Assembly: GCA_035541935.1 (NCBI GenBank)
Contig: DATKMJ010000068.1
Span: 1-64,000 of the forward strand
Direction of reading: 5' to 3'
Length of the DNA: 64,000 nt
Origin: Candidatus Binatia bacterium
GTDB lineage: Bacteria; Vulcanimicrobiota; Vulcanimicrobiia; Vulcanimicrobiales; Vulcanimicrobiaceae
The translations under genes and the position numbers were made by a program. The notes under the pieces are model-generated. The model ran no database searches. It was not told where the DNA came from and saw nothing but the letters and a program-made list of their open reading frames with translations. Below, piece after piece: positions 8,471-17,104 of this stretch (positions are counted from its first letter, which is position 1; every line of letters begins with the position of its first letter).

Positions 8471-9415
8471 CTACTTTCCGACGCTGATCGTCGCGCCCGA
8501 CAGGACGTTCGCATCGAGGCCCTTCTTGAGGATCTTCGTCGCCGATCCGCCGGACGGGTACTTCCAGAAGCCGACCTCCGACGGATTGGAACCGCTCTCT
8601 GCAAACGGGACGATGACGCTCGCGCCGTCGATCCATGCCTGCCCGCCCCACGTTCCGCTGCCGCTGAGTCTCGTCGTGCCTTTGAGCTTCGCCGTCGAGC
8701 CGGAAACCTTGAACTGGTAGATGACCGGCTGATCGAGATCCTCGACCGCCACGTAGGCTCCGTCCCACTGCACCTGCCCGGCGTTGTGGATCGCTTGCGA
8801 GACGGAGAGCTCGTTGAAGCCGGTCTTTCCGTGCGCGAATTCCGTGAGCGCGAAGTCGTTGCTCAGGTTCGTGCCGTCGGCGAAGAGATCGCCCTTCGCG
8901 TCGTAGCCGCAGAACGAGAGGTAGACGCCTGGCTGATCGTACGACGCCGGCGTCCCCCGCTCGTCTTTGAAGATCGCGACGGGCCCGTCGCTGCAGTCGG
9001 CGCAGATATACGATACGGCGAGGTCGTTGGTCTTTGGATCGACGGCGCAGCCTTCGGCGACGAGCGCGCCACTCGGCAGATCGAGCGTAGCGACCGGCGT
9101 CGTGCCGCCGTGCGCGAACTCGTAGACGACGGCCGCGCCGCTGCTCGCGCTCGGCATAAAGACGTTGCCTTTTGCGTCGGAGCAGAGACCAACGCCGGCC
9201 TGCGAGATGCTTGCGACGACCTTGCCCTTTGGATACGAAAGCACGCACGTTCCGCCGCAGCCGCCGGTGACGTAGAGCAGGTCGCCATGCGGGATCGCGC
9301 TTTGGCGCGCGACTTGCGGCGACCCGAGCGGGGCGACGCCGCCGGCGCAACCGGCGAGGATGGCGCCTGCCGCGCAGACGCTTAAGGCATAGCGGCACAG
9401 CGGCATGGCGATCAT
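8471..9415 (-). CDS. Beta-propeller lipoprotein
   Basis: About 314 residues with a lipoprotein signal: MIAMPLCRYALSVCAAGA followed by the lipobox LAGC. The mature part has repeated blades with GDLLYVTG, DAKGNVFMPS, DAKGDLFADG and YEFAHGGT, typical of NHL/SMP-30-like propellers with a Phe/Tyr-x-Gly-Asp/Asn-Leu-Phe/Tyr-Val core. Cysteine pairs (GGCGGTC, YICADC) may form disulfides. The protein should sit on the outer or inner membrane surface. Two more of this type occur at 12417 and 37959. The start is at 9415 or 9406; neither has a good ribosome site. First gene of the FAD/cytochrome operon. Confidence 0.8.
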   Translation of the reverse strand: MIAMPLCRYALSVCAAGAILAGCAGGVAPLGSPQVARQSAIPHGDLLYVTGGCGGTCVLSYPKGKVVASISQAGVGLCSDAKGNVFMPSASSGAAVVYEFAHGGTTPVATLDLPSGALVAEGCAVDPKTNDLAVSYICADCSDGPVAIFKDERGTPASYDQPGVYLSFCGYDAKGDLFADGTNLSNDFALTEFAHGKTGFNELSVSQAIHNAGQVQWDGAYVAVEDLDQPVIYQFKVSGSTAKLKGTTRLSGSGTWGGQAWIDGASVIVPFAESGSNPSEVGFWKYPSGGSATKILKKGLDANVLSGATISVGK

Positions 9416-9519
9416 AATTTTGATGGCTTCGGCGAGGCTCGGACGTTCTCCGCACTCCGCTCTCGCGCTCCGCTCGGCCGCCGACGAGCGACAGGGAATT
9501 GGCATGCCTATCGGCAATC

Positions 9520-9533
9520 TTAGGCGCACCTAA
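9520..9533. promoter_or_regulatory. Palindrome TTAGG-N4-CCTAA abutting start codon
   Basis: The perfect inverted repeat TTAGGCGCACCTAA ends on the base before the ATG of the multicopper oxidase-ZIP gene. TTAGG and CCTAA are the outer arms seen in operators of DtxR/IdeR/MntR-type metal regulators, though those sites usually have a longer spacer. Its place leaves no room for a ribosome site, so it may be an operator over a leaderless start, or it may be coincidence. Confidence 0.4.
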
Positions 9534-11408
9534 ATGAAGCCTCTCCCCGTTCGGCTCGCCTACGCCGCCGGACTTGCGCTGCTCGTCCTCGGCGCGTCCG
9601 CCGGCCGCGCGTTCGCCGATGCCGACGACGCCGCGGCCCGAGCCAGTTCGACGACCGCCGGCCTGCAGCCGATCCGCGGCGCGATTCCGGTCGCGACGCC
9701 GGCGCCCGGCGAGTCGCGCGTCTTCCAGCGTCCCGACGGCGCCTATCAAGCGATCCCAAGCGTGCGCGGGCGCACGAAAATCTTTCACATCGTCGAGCGC
9801 GCGGCACCGTGGACGCTCGTGCCCGGCCTGACGGTGATGGCGAACACGTACAACGGCGTCGTCCCCGGACCGGCGCTCGTCGTAAACCAGGGCGACACGC
9901 TCGAACTCGATTACACGAACGACGAAGCGATGCCGGACTCGATTCACATGCACGGCATCCACGACATCCCGGTGACGATGGACGGCGTAGGCGGCATCTC
10001 GCAGCCGCTCGTCCAGAACGGCCAACACTTCGTCTATCGCTTCGTCGCCAATCAGCCCGGCACGTTCATCTATCACACGCACGACGACGAGGCGATGCTC
10101 GACTCCGGCCTCTACGGCGCGATCGTCGTCTTGCCGTCGCAGCCGGCGGCGAACGAGCGCGGCTTGAGCCGCGATTTTCTCGAGATGATCTCGTCGTGGC
10201 AGATTCAGAGCGCGACCGAGAACCACTTCACGCTCAACGGCAAGGAGTATCCGGCGACGCGCGTGCTCGACGTAAAGGCGGGCGAGCGCTTTCGCATCCG
10301 CTGGATCAACATCTCCGGCGAAGAGTTTCACACCATGCACACGCACGGGCACTACCAGCAGATCATCGCGCGCGACGCGGCCCCGGTGGAGTATCGCGAC
10401 GTCGAGGATACGGTGCTCGTGGCGCCCGGCCAGCGGGTCGACGTCGTCGTCAAAGCCGATGCGAAGCCGGGCACGTGGCTGATCCACTGCCACGTGCTGG
10501 ATCATATCGAAGATGCGAACGGCATGCCGGCCGGGCTCATCACGGCGATCCACTACATCGGCACGCCGAACACGCTGACGTCCATGTATCGCGCGATGCA
10601 GCCGGCAGCGACGACCACGTCGCGCGCGCTCGGCTTCTGGCAGACGGTGCTGCTCGGCGCGATCGCGGGCTTCACGATCTTCCTCGGCCTGCCGATCGCG
10701 CGGGCGCGCCGGCTCTCGCCGCACGCGATCGCGCTGCTCAACGCGCTCGCGATCGGCATCCTGCTCTATCTCGTCGTCGAGATAGCGCAGAACGCGATCG
10801 CGCCGATCGCGCAGGCCTTGACCGCGTGGCACGCCGGGGCGGGCGCATTCCCGTTCGCAATGATTCTCGTCTTTGTTTTGGGGCTCGCAATCGGGTTGGT
10901 CGGTCTCGGCAGCGCGGCGACGGCGTTCACGCGCAAGGCGGCGCAACATGCCGAGAACCCGGTCGTGCTCGCGGCGCTGATCGCGGTGGGCATCGGCGCG
11001 CACAACTTCGGCGAGGGTTTGGCGATCGGGGCGTCGGCTGCCGCGGGCGCGACGGCCGTCGCGCTGGCGCTCATCGTCGGCTTCGGTTTGCACAACGCGA
11101 CGGAAGGCTTCGGCGTCGCGGCGCCGCTGGTCGGACGCGTCGTCCCGAGCTGGGCGCAGATCGGCTTGGCCGGACTGATCGCGGGCGGACCGACCTTCCT
11201 CGGCACGATTATCGGTTACAGCTTCTACTCGCCGACGCTCTCGGTGTTCTTCCTCGCGATCGCCGTCGGCGCGCTCGTCTTCGTGATCGGCGAGCTCTGG
11301 AGCGTGCTGCGGCGCACCGGCCTCACCGCGTTCGTCACCGCGACGATGTGCGCGGGCTTCCTGCTGGCGCTCGCGACCGAGCTCTTCCTCGACATCAACG
11401 GAGGCTGA
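9534..11408 (+). CDS. Multicopper oxidase fused to ZIP-family metal transporter
   Basis: A 624-residue fusion. Residues 1-29 are a Sec signal. Residues about 80-345 form two cupredoxin domains with full copper ligands: HMHGIH (138-143), YHTHDDEA (180-187), HTMHTHGH (266-273) and HCHVLDHIEDANGM (318-331), the last giving a type 1 site with axial Met. This is the two-domain oxidase layout with type 1 copper in domain 2. From 366 there are about seven membrane helices with two ZIP signatures, HNFGEG (490-495) and HNATEG (520-525), whose His and Glu bind transported Zn/Fe/Mn. The oxidase would be periplasmic and joined to the channel. A ferroxidase or cuprous-oxidase role coupled to uptake or efflux is inference. 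A palindrome touches the start, and a barrel gene follows 15 bp after the stop. Confidence 0.9.
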   Translation: MKPLPVRLAYAAGLALLVLGASAGRAFADADDAAARASSTTAGLQPIRGAIPVATPAPGESRVFQRPDGAYQAIPSVRGRTKIFHIVERAAPWTLVPGLTVMANTYNGVVPGPALVVNQGDTLELDYTNDEAMPDSIHMHGIHDIPVTMDGVGGISQPLVQNGQHFVYRFVANQPGTFIYHTHDDEAMLDSGLYGAIVVLPSQPAANERGLSRDFLEMISSWQIQSATENHFTLNGKEYPATRVLDVKAGERFRIRWINISGEEFHTMHTHGHYQQIIARDAAPVEYRDVEDTVLVAPGQRVDVVVKADAKPGTWLIHCHVLDHIEDANGMPAGLITAIHYIGTPNTLTSMYRAMQPAATTTSRALGFWQTVLLGAIAGFTIFLGLPIARARRLSPHAIALLNALAIGILLYLVVEIAQNAIAPIAQALTAWHAGAGAFPFAMILVFVLGLAIGLVGLGSAATAFTRKAAQHAENPVVLAALIAVGIGAHNFGEGLAIGASAAAGATAVALALIVGFGLHNATEGFGVAAPLVGRVVPSWAQIGLAGLIAGGPTFLGTIIGYSFYSPTLSVFFLAIAVGALVFVIGELWSVLRRTGLTAFVTATMCAGFLLALATELFLDINGG

Positions 11409-11422
11409 AGAGCGCCGAAGCA

Positions 11423-12340
11423 GTGGCAAGGCTCGTACCGTTGCCGTGCGTCCTGGCAACGTTCGCGTTCGCCGCGACCGCCGCGCCGGTCGTCGGCCAA
11501 GAGCTCGAGCCGCGATCGTATTCGGCTTCGCCGGTCGATTCAAACTTTGCGATCGGTGCCGTATCGAACTCGACGGGGACGGTGCCGCTCGATCCGTCGC
11601 TGCCGCTCAGCGACGTGCGCCCGGCGATCACGACCGCCGCCCTGAGCTTTACGCACACGTTCCGTCTCGGAAATCGCACGGCAAACTGGGCCGTTAGCGT
11701 TCCCTACCTCGGCGGCCACGTCAGCGCGGTCTTCTCGGGGCAGCCCGAAGCGTTCTCGCGCTACGGATTCGCGGATTTCCGAGGTCGTTTGGGCGTCAAT
11801 CTCCTCGGTCGAGCGATGACGCCGGCGGAGTTTGCACGGCGCAAACCGAGCACGACGCTTGGGGTCAGCGTCACCGTTATCATGCCGACGGGCACGTACG
11901 ACCGGACCTCGCTCATCAACGTCGGCTCGAACCGCTGGACGTTCAAGCCGGAGGTCGGCGTGGAGCAGCCCATGGGCAAGTGGTTCACCGACCTCTCCGC
12001 CGGCGTGTGGATCTTCGGCGAGAACACCGACTACTTCGGCGGCCGGGTGCTCCGGCAAGCGGCGCTCGACATCTTCCAATTTCACGTCGGGTATGTCTTT
12101 CGTCAGAACCAGTGGCTCGCGCTCGACGGGAACTACTATTCGGGAGGCGCCACCAGCGCCGGAGGAGCCACGCCGATCGATTCGCTCGACAACTCGCGCT
12201 ATGGACTGACCTTTTCGCAACCGGTCGGATCGGGCTTATCGGCGAAAGTTTCCTGGTCGCGCTGGCTGAGCGGCAGATTCGGACAGAAGTTCTCCACGCT
12301 TGGCGCCGCCCTTCAATATCTTTGGTTCAACGGAGACTGA
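11423..12340 (+). CDS. Outer-membrane beta-barrel (transporter / phenol-MetA-like)
   Basis: About 305 residues with a Sec signal (LATFAFAATAAPVVGQ) and a run of amphipathic beta strands: AITTAALSFTHTFRL, WAVSVPYLGGHV, LGVSVTVIMPTGTY, WTFKPEVGVEQPMG, FQFHVGYVF, GLTFSQPVGSGLSAKVSWSRWL and a C-terminal LGAALQYLWF. This is the pattern of the MetA-pathway-of-phenol-degradation/transporter family of outer-membrane barrels. The start is uncertain: GTG at 11423 is used, with GGAGG 19 bases upstream; a CTG at 11405 would have better spacing. It follows the oxidase-ZIP gene by 15 bp, so it is probably co-transcribed and may let metal or ligand across the outer membrane. Confidence 0.75.
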   Translation: MARLVPLPCVLATFAFAATAAPVVGQELEPRSYSASPVDSNFAIGAVSNSTGTVPLDPSLPLSDVRPAITTAALSFTHTFRLGNRTANWAVSVPYLGGHVSAVFSGQPEAFSRYGFADFRGRLGVNLLGRAMTPAEFARRKPSTTLGVSVTVIMPTGTYDRTSLINVGSNRWTFKPEVGVEQPMGKWFTDLSAGVWIFGENTDYFGGRVLRQAALDIFQFHVGYVFRQNQWLALDGNYYSGGATSAGGATPIDSLDNSRYGLTFSQPVGSGLSAKVSWSRWLSGRFGQKFSTLGAALQYLWFNGD

Positions 12341-12416
12341 AACGGTAGGAGCCCCTTGGCGGCTCGCTCGCAGAGGCCTATACTGTTGGGCAACGCCGCT
12401 CTCTCGGAGGTCTTCT

Positions 12417-13439
12417 ATGAGATCCATCGCCGCCGCATTGCTCGTCACGGTTCCCGCCCTCGCCGCCTGCAGCCAACCAACGGCCAGCGTTCCGTCCCTG
12501 GCGTCGTTCGGCAATGGGGCTCTTAGCGAGGGAGTTCCAGCCAAGAAATCTGCCGCGCGGGCCTATTGGACGCTCTTCTACGCCGGAGCCGATCCGCAGG
12601 TCGAGATTGCGAAATTGCCGCTGAAGCCCTCATCGAAAGTCACCGACGTTGACGGCACTGCGGGAAACGAGCTCGTCTGCGCAAACGCAATTCGATTCGT
12701 CGGCGACAAGGTTTGGATCATGAACCTGTCTCCATGTCACGGATCGGGGTCGAGCATCGTCCAGGTCTACGCGCTTCCGCTCAAGACGACGAGCAAGCCG
12801 CAGAACGCGTTCACTCTATCGGGGCCGATGGACGCCGACCACATGACCTTCGACGCCTCGGGAGACTTATGGGTCTCGTCGTATGGGAACAACGCGGTCT
12901 ACGAGTACACCGGTCCGTTCACGACGAGCGGAACGCTGGAGCCTGCAACGACGCTGACGACGGACATCGACACGCCGCAGGGGCTCGGCTTCGACTCGAA
13001 GGGGAATCTCTACGTCGCGAACGCGGGCTCGAGCGGCAGCCAGGCCATTGCGGTCTTCAAAGCCCCGATCGCAAACCGCAAGCCCTACTTCCTGAAGGGC
13101 GTCTCGGGACCGGCCGGGCTAACCTTCGACGCCTCGGGCGACCTCTTCGTCTCTTCCAACGCAACGGTCGGAGCGATCGCCGAGTATGTGAGCAACGATC
13201 TCAAGTCCGGCGACAAGCCGACGGTCGTCGACAAAACGGGAATCGCAGCCAATCCATATGGGTCCGACCTGAGCTTCGATGCTGCCGGCAACCTCTACGA
13301 TGCCGATTGCGGCGGCACGCCCGGCATCTACTCGTACCCCACCGCGACCAAGAAGTTTGCGTCGAATCTCTCACCGTCGTTCTTCACCGACGGCAGCGTT
13401 ACGTCGATCGGGTGCGTCTGGGGGATAGCGCTTCACTAG
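12417..13439 (+). CDS. NHL-type propeller lipoprotein
   Basis: A 340-residue lipoprotein. The signal is MRSIAAALLVTVPA with lipobox LAAC. The mature part shows repeated blades: FDASGDLWVSSYGNNAVYEY, FDSKGNLYVANAG, FDASGDLFVSSN and FDAAGNLYDADC, each with the conserved Asp/Ser-Gly-Asn/Asp-Leu. This is the NHL/SMP-30-like six-blade pattern. ATG at 12417 has GGAGG 6 bases before it. The ligand and role are unknown; the family is often surface-exposed and binds proteins or polysaccharides. It is a paralogue of the proteins at 8471 and 37959. Confidence 0.85.
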   Translation: MRSIAAALLVTVPALAACSQPTASVPSLASFGNGALSEGVPAKKSAARAYWTLFYAGADPQVEIAKLPLKPSSKVTDVDGTAGNELVCANAIRFVGDKVWIMNLSPCHGSGSSIVQVYALPLKTTSKPQNAFTLSGPMDADHMTFDASGDLWVSSYGNNAVYEYTGPFTTSGTLEPATTLTTDIDTPQGLGFDSKGNLYVANAGSSGSQAIAVFKAPIANRKPYFLKGVSGPAGLTFDASGDLFVSSNATVGAIAEYVSNDLKSGDKPTVVDKTGIAANPYGSDLSFDAAGNLYDADCGGTPGIYSYPTATKKFASNLSPSFFTDGSVTSIGCVWGIALH

Positions 13440-13531
13440 GGTTTGCCGCGGCCGTCGTGCCGCAGGTCACTCGGAGCGGCCGTCGCGAAGGCGAGCCGAC
13501 CATTCTCTACTGAAACGGACGGTGGAAGCAG

Positions 13532-14941
13532 ATGCCCCTGCACAGGCGAGTACACCCGAGCGATTCCGGCACGACCGACGTCTACGCGACCCGGGCTATG
13601 GACGCGACGATCCCCAAACATCGCGTGCCCGAAGAGGGCTTACGCCCGGATGTAGCGCTGCAGCTGGTCGTTGACGAACTGATGCTCGACGGCAACGCTC
13701 GGCAAAACCTCGCTACGTTTTGCCAGACGTGGTTCGACGACGGGATCCACAAGCTCATGGATCTCAGCCTCGACAAGAACATGATCGACAAAGACGAGTA
13801 CCCGGCGACGGCTGAGATTGAAAGCCGCTGCGTGCACTTGCTGGCGCATCTCTGGAACTCGCCGGCGGCCGGAACGACGATCGGATGCTCGACGACCGGC
13901 TCGAGCGAGGCCGCGATGCTCGGCGGCCTCGCCCTCAAATGGAAATGGCGCGAGCGTCGCGCCAGGCTGGGCAAGTCCACCGACAAGCCGAACATGATCA
14001 CCGGTCCCGTGCAGGTCTGTTGGCACAAGTTCGCGCGCTACTTCGACGTCGAGCTGCGGGAGGTTCCGCTGGAGCGCGATCGCCTGATCATGACGCCGGA
14101 CGAAGTCGTCAAGCGCGTCGACGAAAACACGATCGGCGTCGTGCCGACCTTCGGCGTCACCTTCACCGGTCATTACGAACCGGTGGCGCAAATTTCCGAG
14201 GCGCTCGACGCACTCGAACGGAAGACCGGGCTCGACATCCCGATCCACGTGGACGCTGCCTCCGGCGGATTCATCGCGCCGTTCGTCGAGCCGGAGATCC
14301 TATGGGATTTTCGCTTGCCGCGCGTGCGTTCGATCAACGCATCGGGGCATAAATTCGGACTCGCGCCCCTGGGCGTCGGGTGGGTGATTTGGCGCGAAGC
14401 GAGCGACCTGCCCGAAGGGCTCGTCTTCCACGTCAACTACCTCGGCGGCGACATGCCGACGTTCGCACTGAACTTCTCTCGGCCGGGCGGGCAGGTCATC
14501 TGCCAATACTACTTGATGCTGCGCCTCGGCATGGAAGGCTACCGGCGCATCCATCAAAACTGTTACGACATCGCACAGCGTGTGGCTCGCCGGATTGCCG
14601 CGTTCGGCCCGTTCGACGTGCTCTTCGACGGCGCCAGCCGCAACGGAATCCCGGCGGTATCCTGGACGATGCGCGAAGCTGCGGGATATTCGCTCTTCGA
14701 TCTCTCCGATCGACTGCGTGCGCGCGGCTGGCAGGTCGCGGCGTACACGATGATCCCCAACATCGCCGACATGGCCGTGATGCGCGTGCTGATTCGACAC
14801 GGCTTTAGCCTCGACTCCGCCGACGCGCTGCTCGAAGACGTGCGCCGGTCTTTGGAGTACTTCAAGACGCATCCCCAATCCAACCCGATGACCGCCGAAG
14901 AAGGCGCCTCGCACGATCACCACGCACGCGTTACGGCATAG
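13532..14941 (+). CDS. gadB: Glutamate decarboxylase
   Basis: A 469-residue PLP enzyme, the usual GadA/GadB length, that converts glutamate to GABA plus CO2 and consumes a proton. Family landmarks are present: [64 protein letters not shown] and the PLP lysine in [16 protein letters not shown]. The C-terminal end differs from the E. coli autoinhibitory tail but is His-rich (DHHARV). No GadC antiporter is near, so acid resistance by the glutamate system is only suggested; two HdeD acid-stress proteins lie 6-10 kb downstream. The N-terminus lines up with known Gad starts (MxLHxxxx), which supports this ATG. Confidence 0.93.
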   Translation: MPLHRRVHPSDSGTTDVYATRAMDATIPKHRVPEEGLRPDVALQLVVDELMLDGNARQNLATFCQTWFDDGIHKLMDLSLDKNMIDKDEYPATAEIESRCVHLLAHLWNSPAAGTTIGCSTTGSSEAAMLGGLALKWKWRERRARLGKSTDKPNMITGPVQVCWHKFARYFDVELREVPLERDRLIMTPDEVVKRVDENTIGVVPTFGVTFTGHYEPVAQISEALDALERKTGLDIPIHVDAASGGFIAPFVEPEILWDFRLPRVRSINASGHKFGLAPLGVGWVIWREASDLPEGLVFHVNYLGGDMPTFALNFSRPGGQVICQYYLMLRLGMEGYRRIHQNCYDIAQRVARRIAAFGPFDVLFDGASRNGIPAVSWTMREAAGYSLFDLSDRLRARGWQVAAYTMIPNIADMAVMRVLIRHGFSLDSADALLEDVRRSLEYFKTHPQSNPMTAEEGASHDHHARVTA

Positions 14942-14964
14942 TTCAGGATGGGCGCCTCACTCTC

Positions 14965-15055
14965 TGGAGGAGAGGGTGGGATTCGAACCCACGGAACGTT
15001 CGTCACGTTCAGCGGTTTTCAAGACCGCCGCATTCAACCGCTCTGCCACCTCTCC
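14965..15055 (-). tRNA. tRNA-Ser (anticodon UGA)
   Basis: Read on the minus strand it begins GGAGAGGTGGCAGAGCGG and folds with a perfect 7-bp acceptor stem (GGAGAGG with CCTCTCC), an anticodon loop CTTGAAA giving UGA, a long variable arm typical of class II tRNAs (AACGTGACGAACGTT, itself an inverted repeat) and a T-arm GTGGGTTCGAATCCCAC. CCA is encoded. The discriminator base is U, whereas bacterial tRNA-Ser usually has G. Confidence 0.93.
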
Positions 15056-15621
15056 GCAGCTTATTCTACAGGGGTTTCCACATTAAGGGCCACCGATAAA
15101 ATGCCTTTGGGCCACAGACTTCGTTACGGCGGTATGCATCGCAAGTGGTGGCGTAGAGCCTAGCAATGGACGCCGCGCGACGGCGTAAAGCGCCGGCTCC
15201 CGGCAACCACGCACGCCGGGGGTTATCCGATCAGCAGCCGGACGGCGGGGTACTCCAGGAAAAGCAGAACGTCGAGAGTCTCGAACATATTGGTCCGCGC
15301 TTTGATCTCCGCGCCCCGGTATTCCGGCGGCAAATTCGTCCCGCTCGCATCGTGTCGTCGGCGCTCGCACTTTTCGGATAGTGCCGAGGCTCCTGCGCCT
15401 CTATTATCCACTCACAAAGCGGTCGAGCGGCTTGCTATAGTGAGCGCACAGTCGCGTCCGAGCAACGCGAGTGATTGTTTGTGCGCGTGCGTGGCGCCCA
15501 TCGCCTCTTTGGCAGGTCAGATTCGCCGGCGGACCGAAATCTTCGAAACCGAATATTGGGCGGTTGTGCGTCGGCACGAGCTTTTTTTTGCACATGCTAG
15601 GGAGGCCACGAGAAAAACTCC
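15056..15621. other. Intergenic stretch without confident gene
   Basis: This 566-bp gap between tRNA-Ser and the DUF1254 gene has only short open frames on both strands with no good ribosome site or recognisable domain. A 62-codon minus-strand frame (15223-15411) is the longest plausible one. A run of eight T near 15581-15589 and a GGGAGG at 15600-15605 lie just before the DUF1254 start. Confidence 0.5.
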
Positions 15622-17055
15622 ATGCCTGAATCGAAGTCATCTTTCAGCGTCAAGCGCAGCGCGGCTCTCGTTCTTGCCGCCGCTTTTTTTGGGTGCTTGA
15701 CATTCGTCGGTGCGCCCAGCTCCGCGCAGACGCCGCCGGCATCCGCAACGGCGAAAGCCGCAACCGATTTATACGTGTACGGTTATTCTCTCGTCACGAT
15801 GGAGTTCACGCGGCGCTCGTTTACGAACGTTGAGACCGCGTCGCCTACGAATGCGCCGATGGGCCAGTTTGCGAATATGCAAAACTACCCCGCGGTCGAC
15901 GATCATCGCGTTACCGCGCCCAATGCCGACACGCTCTATTCGACCGCGTGGATCGACGTCACAAAGGAACCCTACGTCTTCAGCATCCCGGACATGAACG
16001 GTCGGTACTTCTTGATGCCGATGCTCGACGGGTTCACGAACGTCTTTCAGGTCCCCGGAAGCCGCACGACCGGCACCGGCGCGCAGAAGTATCTGATCAC
16101 CGGACCCGGCTGGAACGGCACCGTCCCGCAGGGCGTAACGCAGTACAAATCGCAGACGGGGCTCGTGTGGATCTTAGGGCGCATCTATTGCACCGGTACG
16201 CCGGAAGACTACGCGGCGGTGCACGCACTGCAGGCGCAGCTCTCGCTCGTGCCGCTGAGCGCGTATGGAAGGCCGTATACACCCCCCGCGGGAACGGTCG
16301 ATCCGAGTTTCAACCAAAGCGGCAGCGTGCGCGACCAAGTTGAAGCGCTGACGCCCGAGCAGTACTTCAGCTTGCTCGGCGATCTGCTCAAAACCAATCC
16401 GCCCGAAATGCCGCAGGACGCGGCGATCGTCGCCGAGATGAAGCAGCTCGGACTGACGCCGGGCGAGAGCTGGAACGTGGGCGCACTTTCGGCCGACGCG
16501 CAAGCCGCCATCGCCGCCGCCAAGCCCGCGGCGGTCGCGCAGATCAAGGCTTTTGCGACGCATGGAGGCCTCGAAATGGTCAATGGCTGGGGCATCTTGC
16601 GGAAGACGGGTCTCTACGGCGACGACTATCTGGATCGCGCGTTCGTCACGGCGGTCGGCCTGGGCGCAAATCGCCCGGAAGATGCGATCTATCCGTTCAC
16701 CCAAGCGTCCTTCGACGGCGCGAAGACGTACGTCATCACGTTCGCAAAAGGCCAGCAGCCGCCGGTAAAAGGCTTCTGGTCGATTACGATGTACGATCCG
16801 CAGTACTTCTTCGTGCCGAACGCGCTTAACAAGCAGAGCATCAGCCCGCGCCAGAACTTCGCCACCGAACCGGACGGCTCGGTCGTGCTGTATTTCTCGA
16901 ACAAACAGCCGGCGGGCGTTCCCGCCTCGAACTGGTTGCCCGCACCGCCGGGCAAGTTCTTGCTCATGATGCGCAACTATTGGCCGGATCCCACGCCGCC
17001 CTCGCTGCTGGACGGCACCTGGAAGCCGCCGGTCGTTCAAGAGAAAGGCTCGTAG
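15622..17055 (+). CDS. DUF1254/DUF1214 exported protein
   Basis: A 477-residue exported protein with an N-terminal signal (KRSAALVLAAAFFGCLTFVGAPSSAQ). The N-terminal half matches DUF1254: DLYVYGYSLVTMEFTRR, ANMQNYPAVDDHRVTAPNADTLYSTAW and VFSIPDMNGRYFLMPMLDG. The C-terminal half matches DUF1214: PPVKGFWSITMYDPQYFF, VLYFSNKQPAGVPASNWLPAPPGKF and LMMRNYWPDP. The two-domain order and length are normal for this abundant but functionally unknown family. The GGAGG before the ATG is unusually far (about 16 bases). It converges on an AraC regulator across a hairpin that may end both transcripts. Confidence 0.9.
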   Translation: MPESKSSFSVKRSAALVLAAAFFGCLTFVGAPSSAQTPPASATAKAATDLYVYGYSLVTMEFTRRSFTNVETASPTNAPMGQFANMQNYPAVDDHRVTAPNADTLYSTAWIDVTKEPYVFSIPDMNGRYFLMPMLDGFTNVFQVPGSRTTGTGAQKYLITGPGWNGTVPQGVTQYKSQTGLVWILGRIYCTGTPEDYAAVHALQAQLSLVPLSAYGRPYTPPAGTVDPSFNQSGSVRDQVEALTPEQYFSLLGDLLKTNPPEMPQDAAIVAEMKQLGLTPGESWNVGALSADAQAAIAAAKPAAVAQIKAFATHGGLEMVNGWGILRKTGLYGDDYLDRAFVTAVGLGANRPEDAIYPFTQASFDGAKTYVITFAKGQQPPVKGFWSITMYDPQYFFVPNALNKQSISPRQNFATEPDGSVVLYFSNKQPAGVPASNWLPAPPGKFLLMMRNYWPDPTPPSLLDGTWKPPVVQEKGS

Positions 17056-17072
17056 AACTTCAGCGGCACCAC

Positions 17073-17104
17073 GCGAGGCCCGGTCTAAAAAGGCCGGGCC
17101 TCGC
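17073..17104. terminator. Bidirectional hairpin between convergent genes
   Basis: Perfect 11-bp arms GCGAGGCCCGG (17073-17083) and CCGGGCCTCGC (17094-17104) around a 10-base loop holding AAAAA. It lies just after the DUF1254 stop, and its right arm is inside the last codons of the AraC gene. No long U-tract follows, so strength is uncertain. Confidence 0.55.

Noticed and set aside
9534-11408. Copper nitrite reductase
   Set aside because: Two cupredoxin domains fit, but the type 1 site is in the second domain with HCHxxxHxxxxxxM, as in multicopper oxidases, and the ZIP part is foreign to nitrite reductases.
6762-11543. Very long minus-strand frame (about 1590 codons)
   Set aside because: Only its last 401 codons are protein (FAD monooxygenase). 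The rest is Arg-rich shadow of the oxidase-ZIP gene and of the lipoprotein.
9809-12340. Long plus-strand frame of 843 codons
   Set aside because: Its first part is an Arg/His-rich shadow of the oxidase-ZIP gene; only from about 11423 does it encode a real barrel protein.
15223-15411. Small minus-strand frame of 62 codons
   Set aside because: The C-terminal end looks hydrophobic and regular, but there is no ribosome site or recognisable homology; not strong enough for a gene call.
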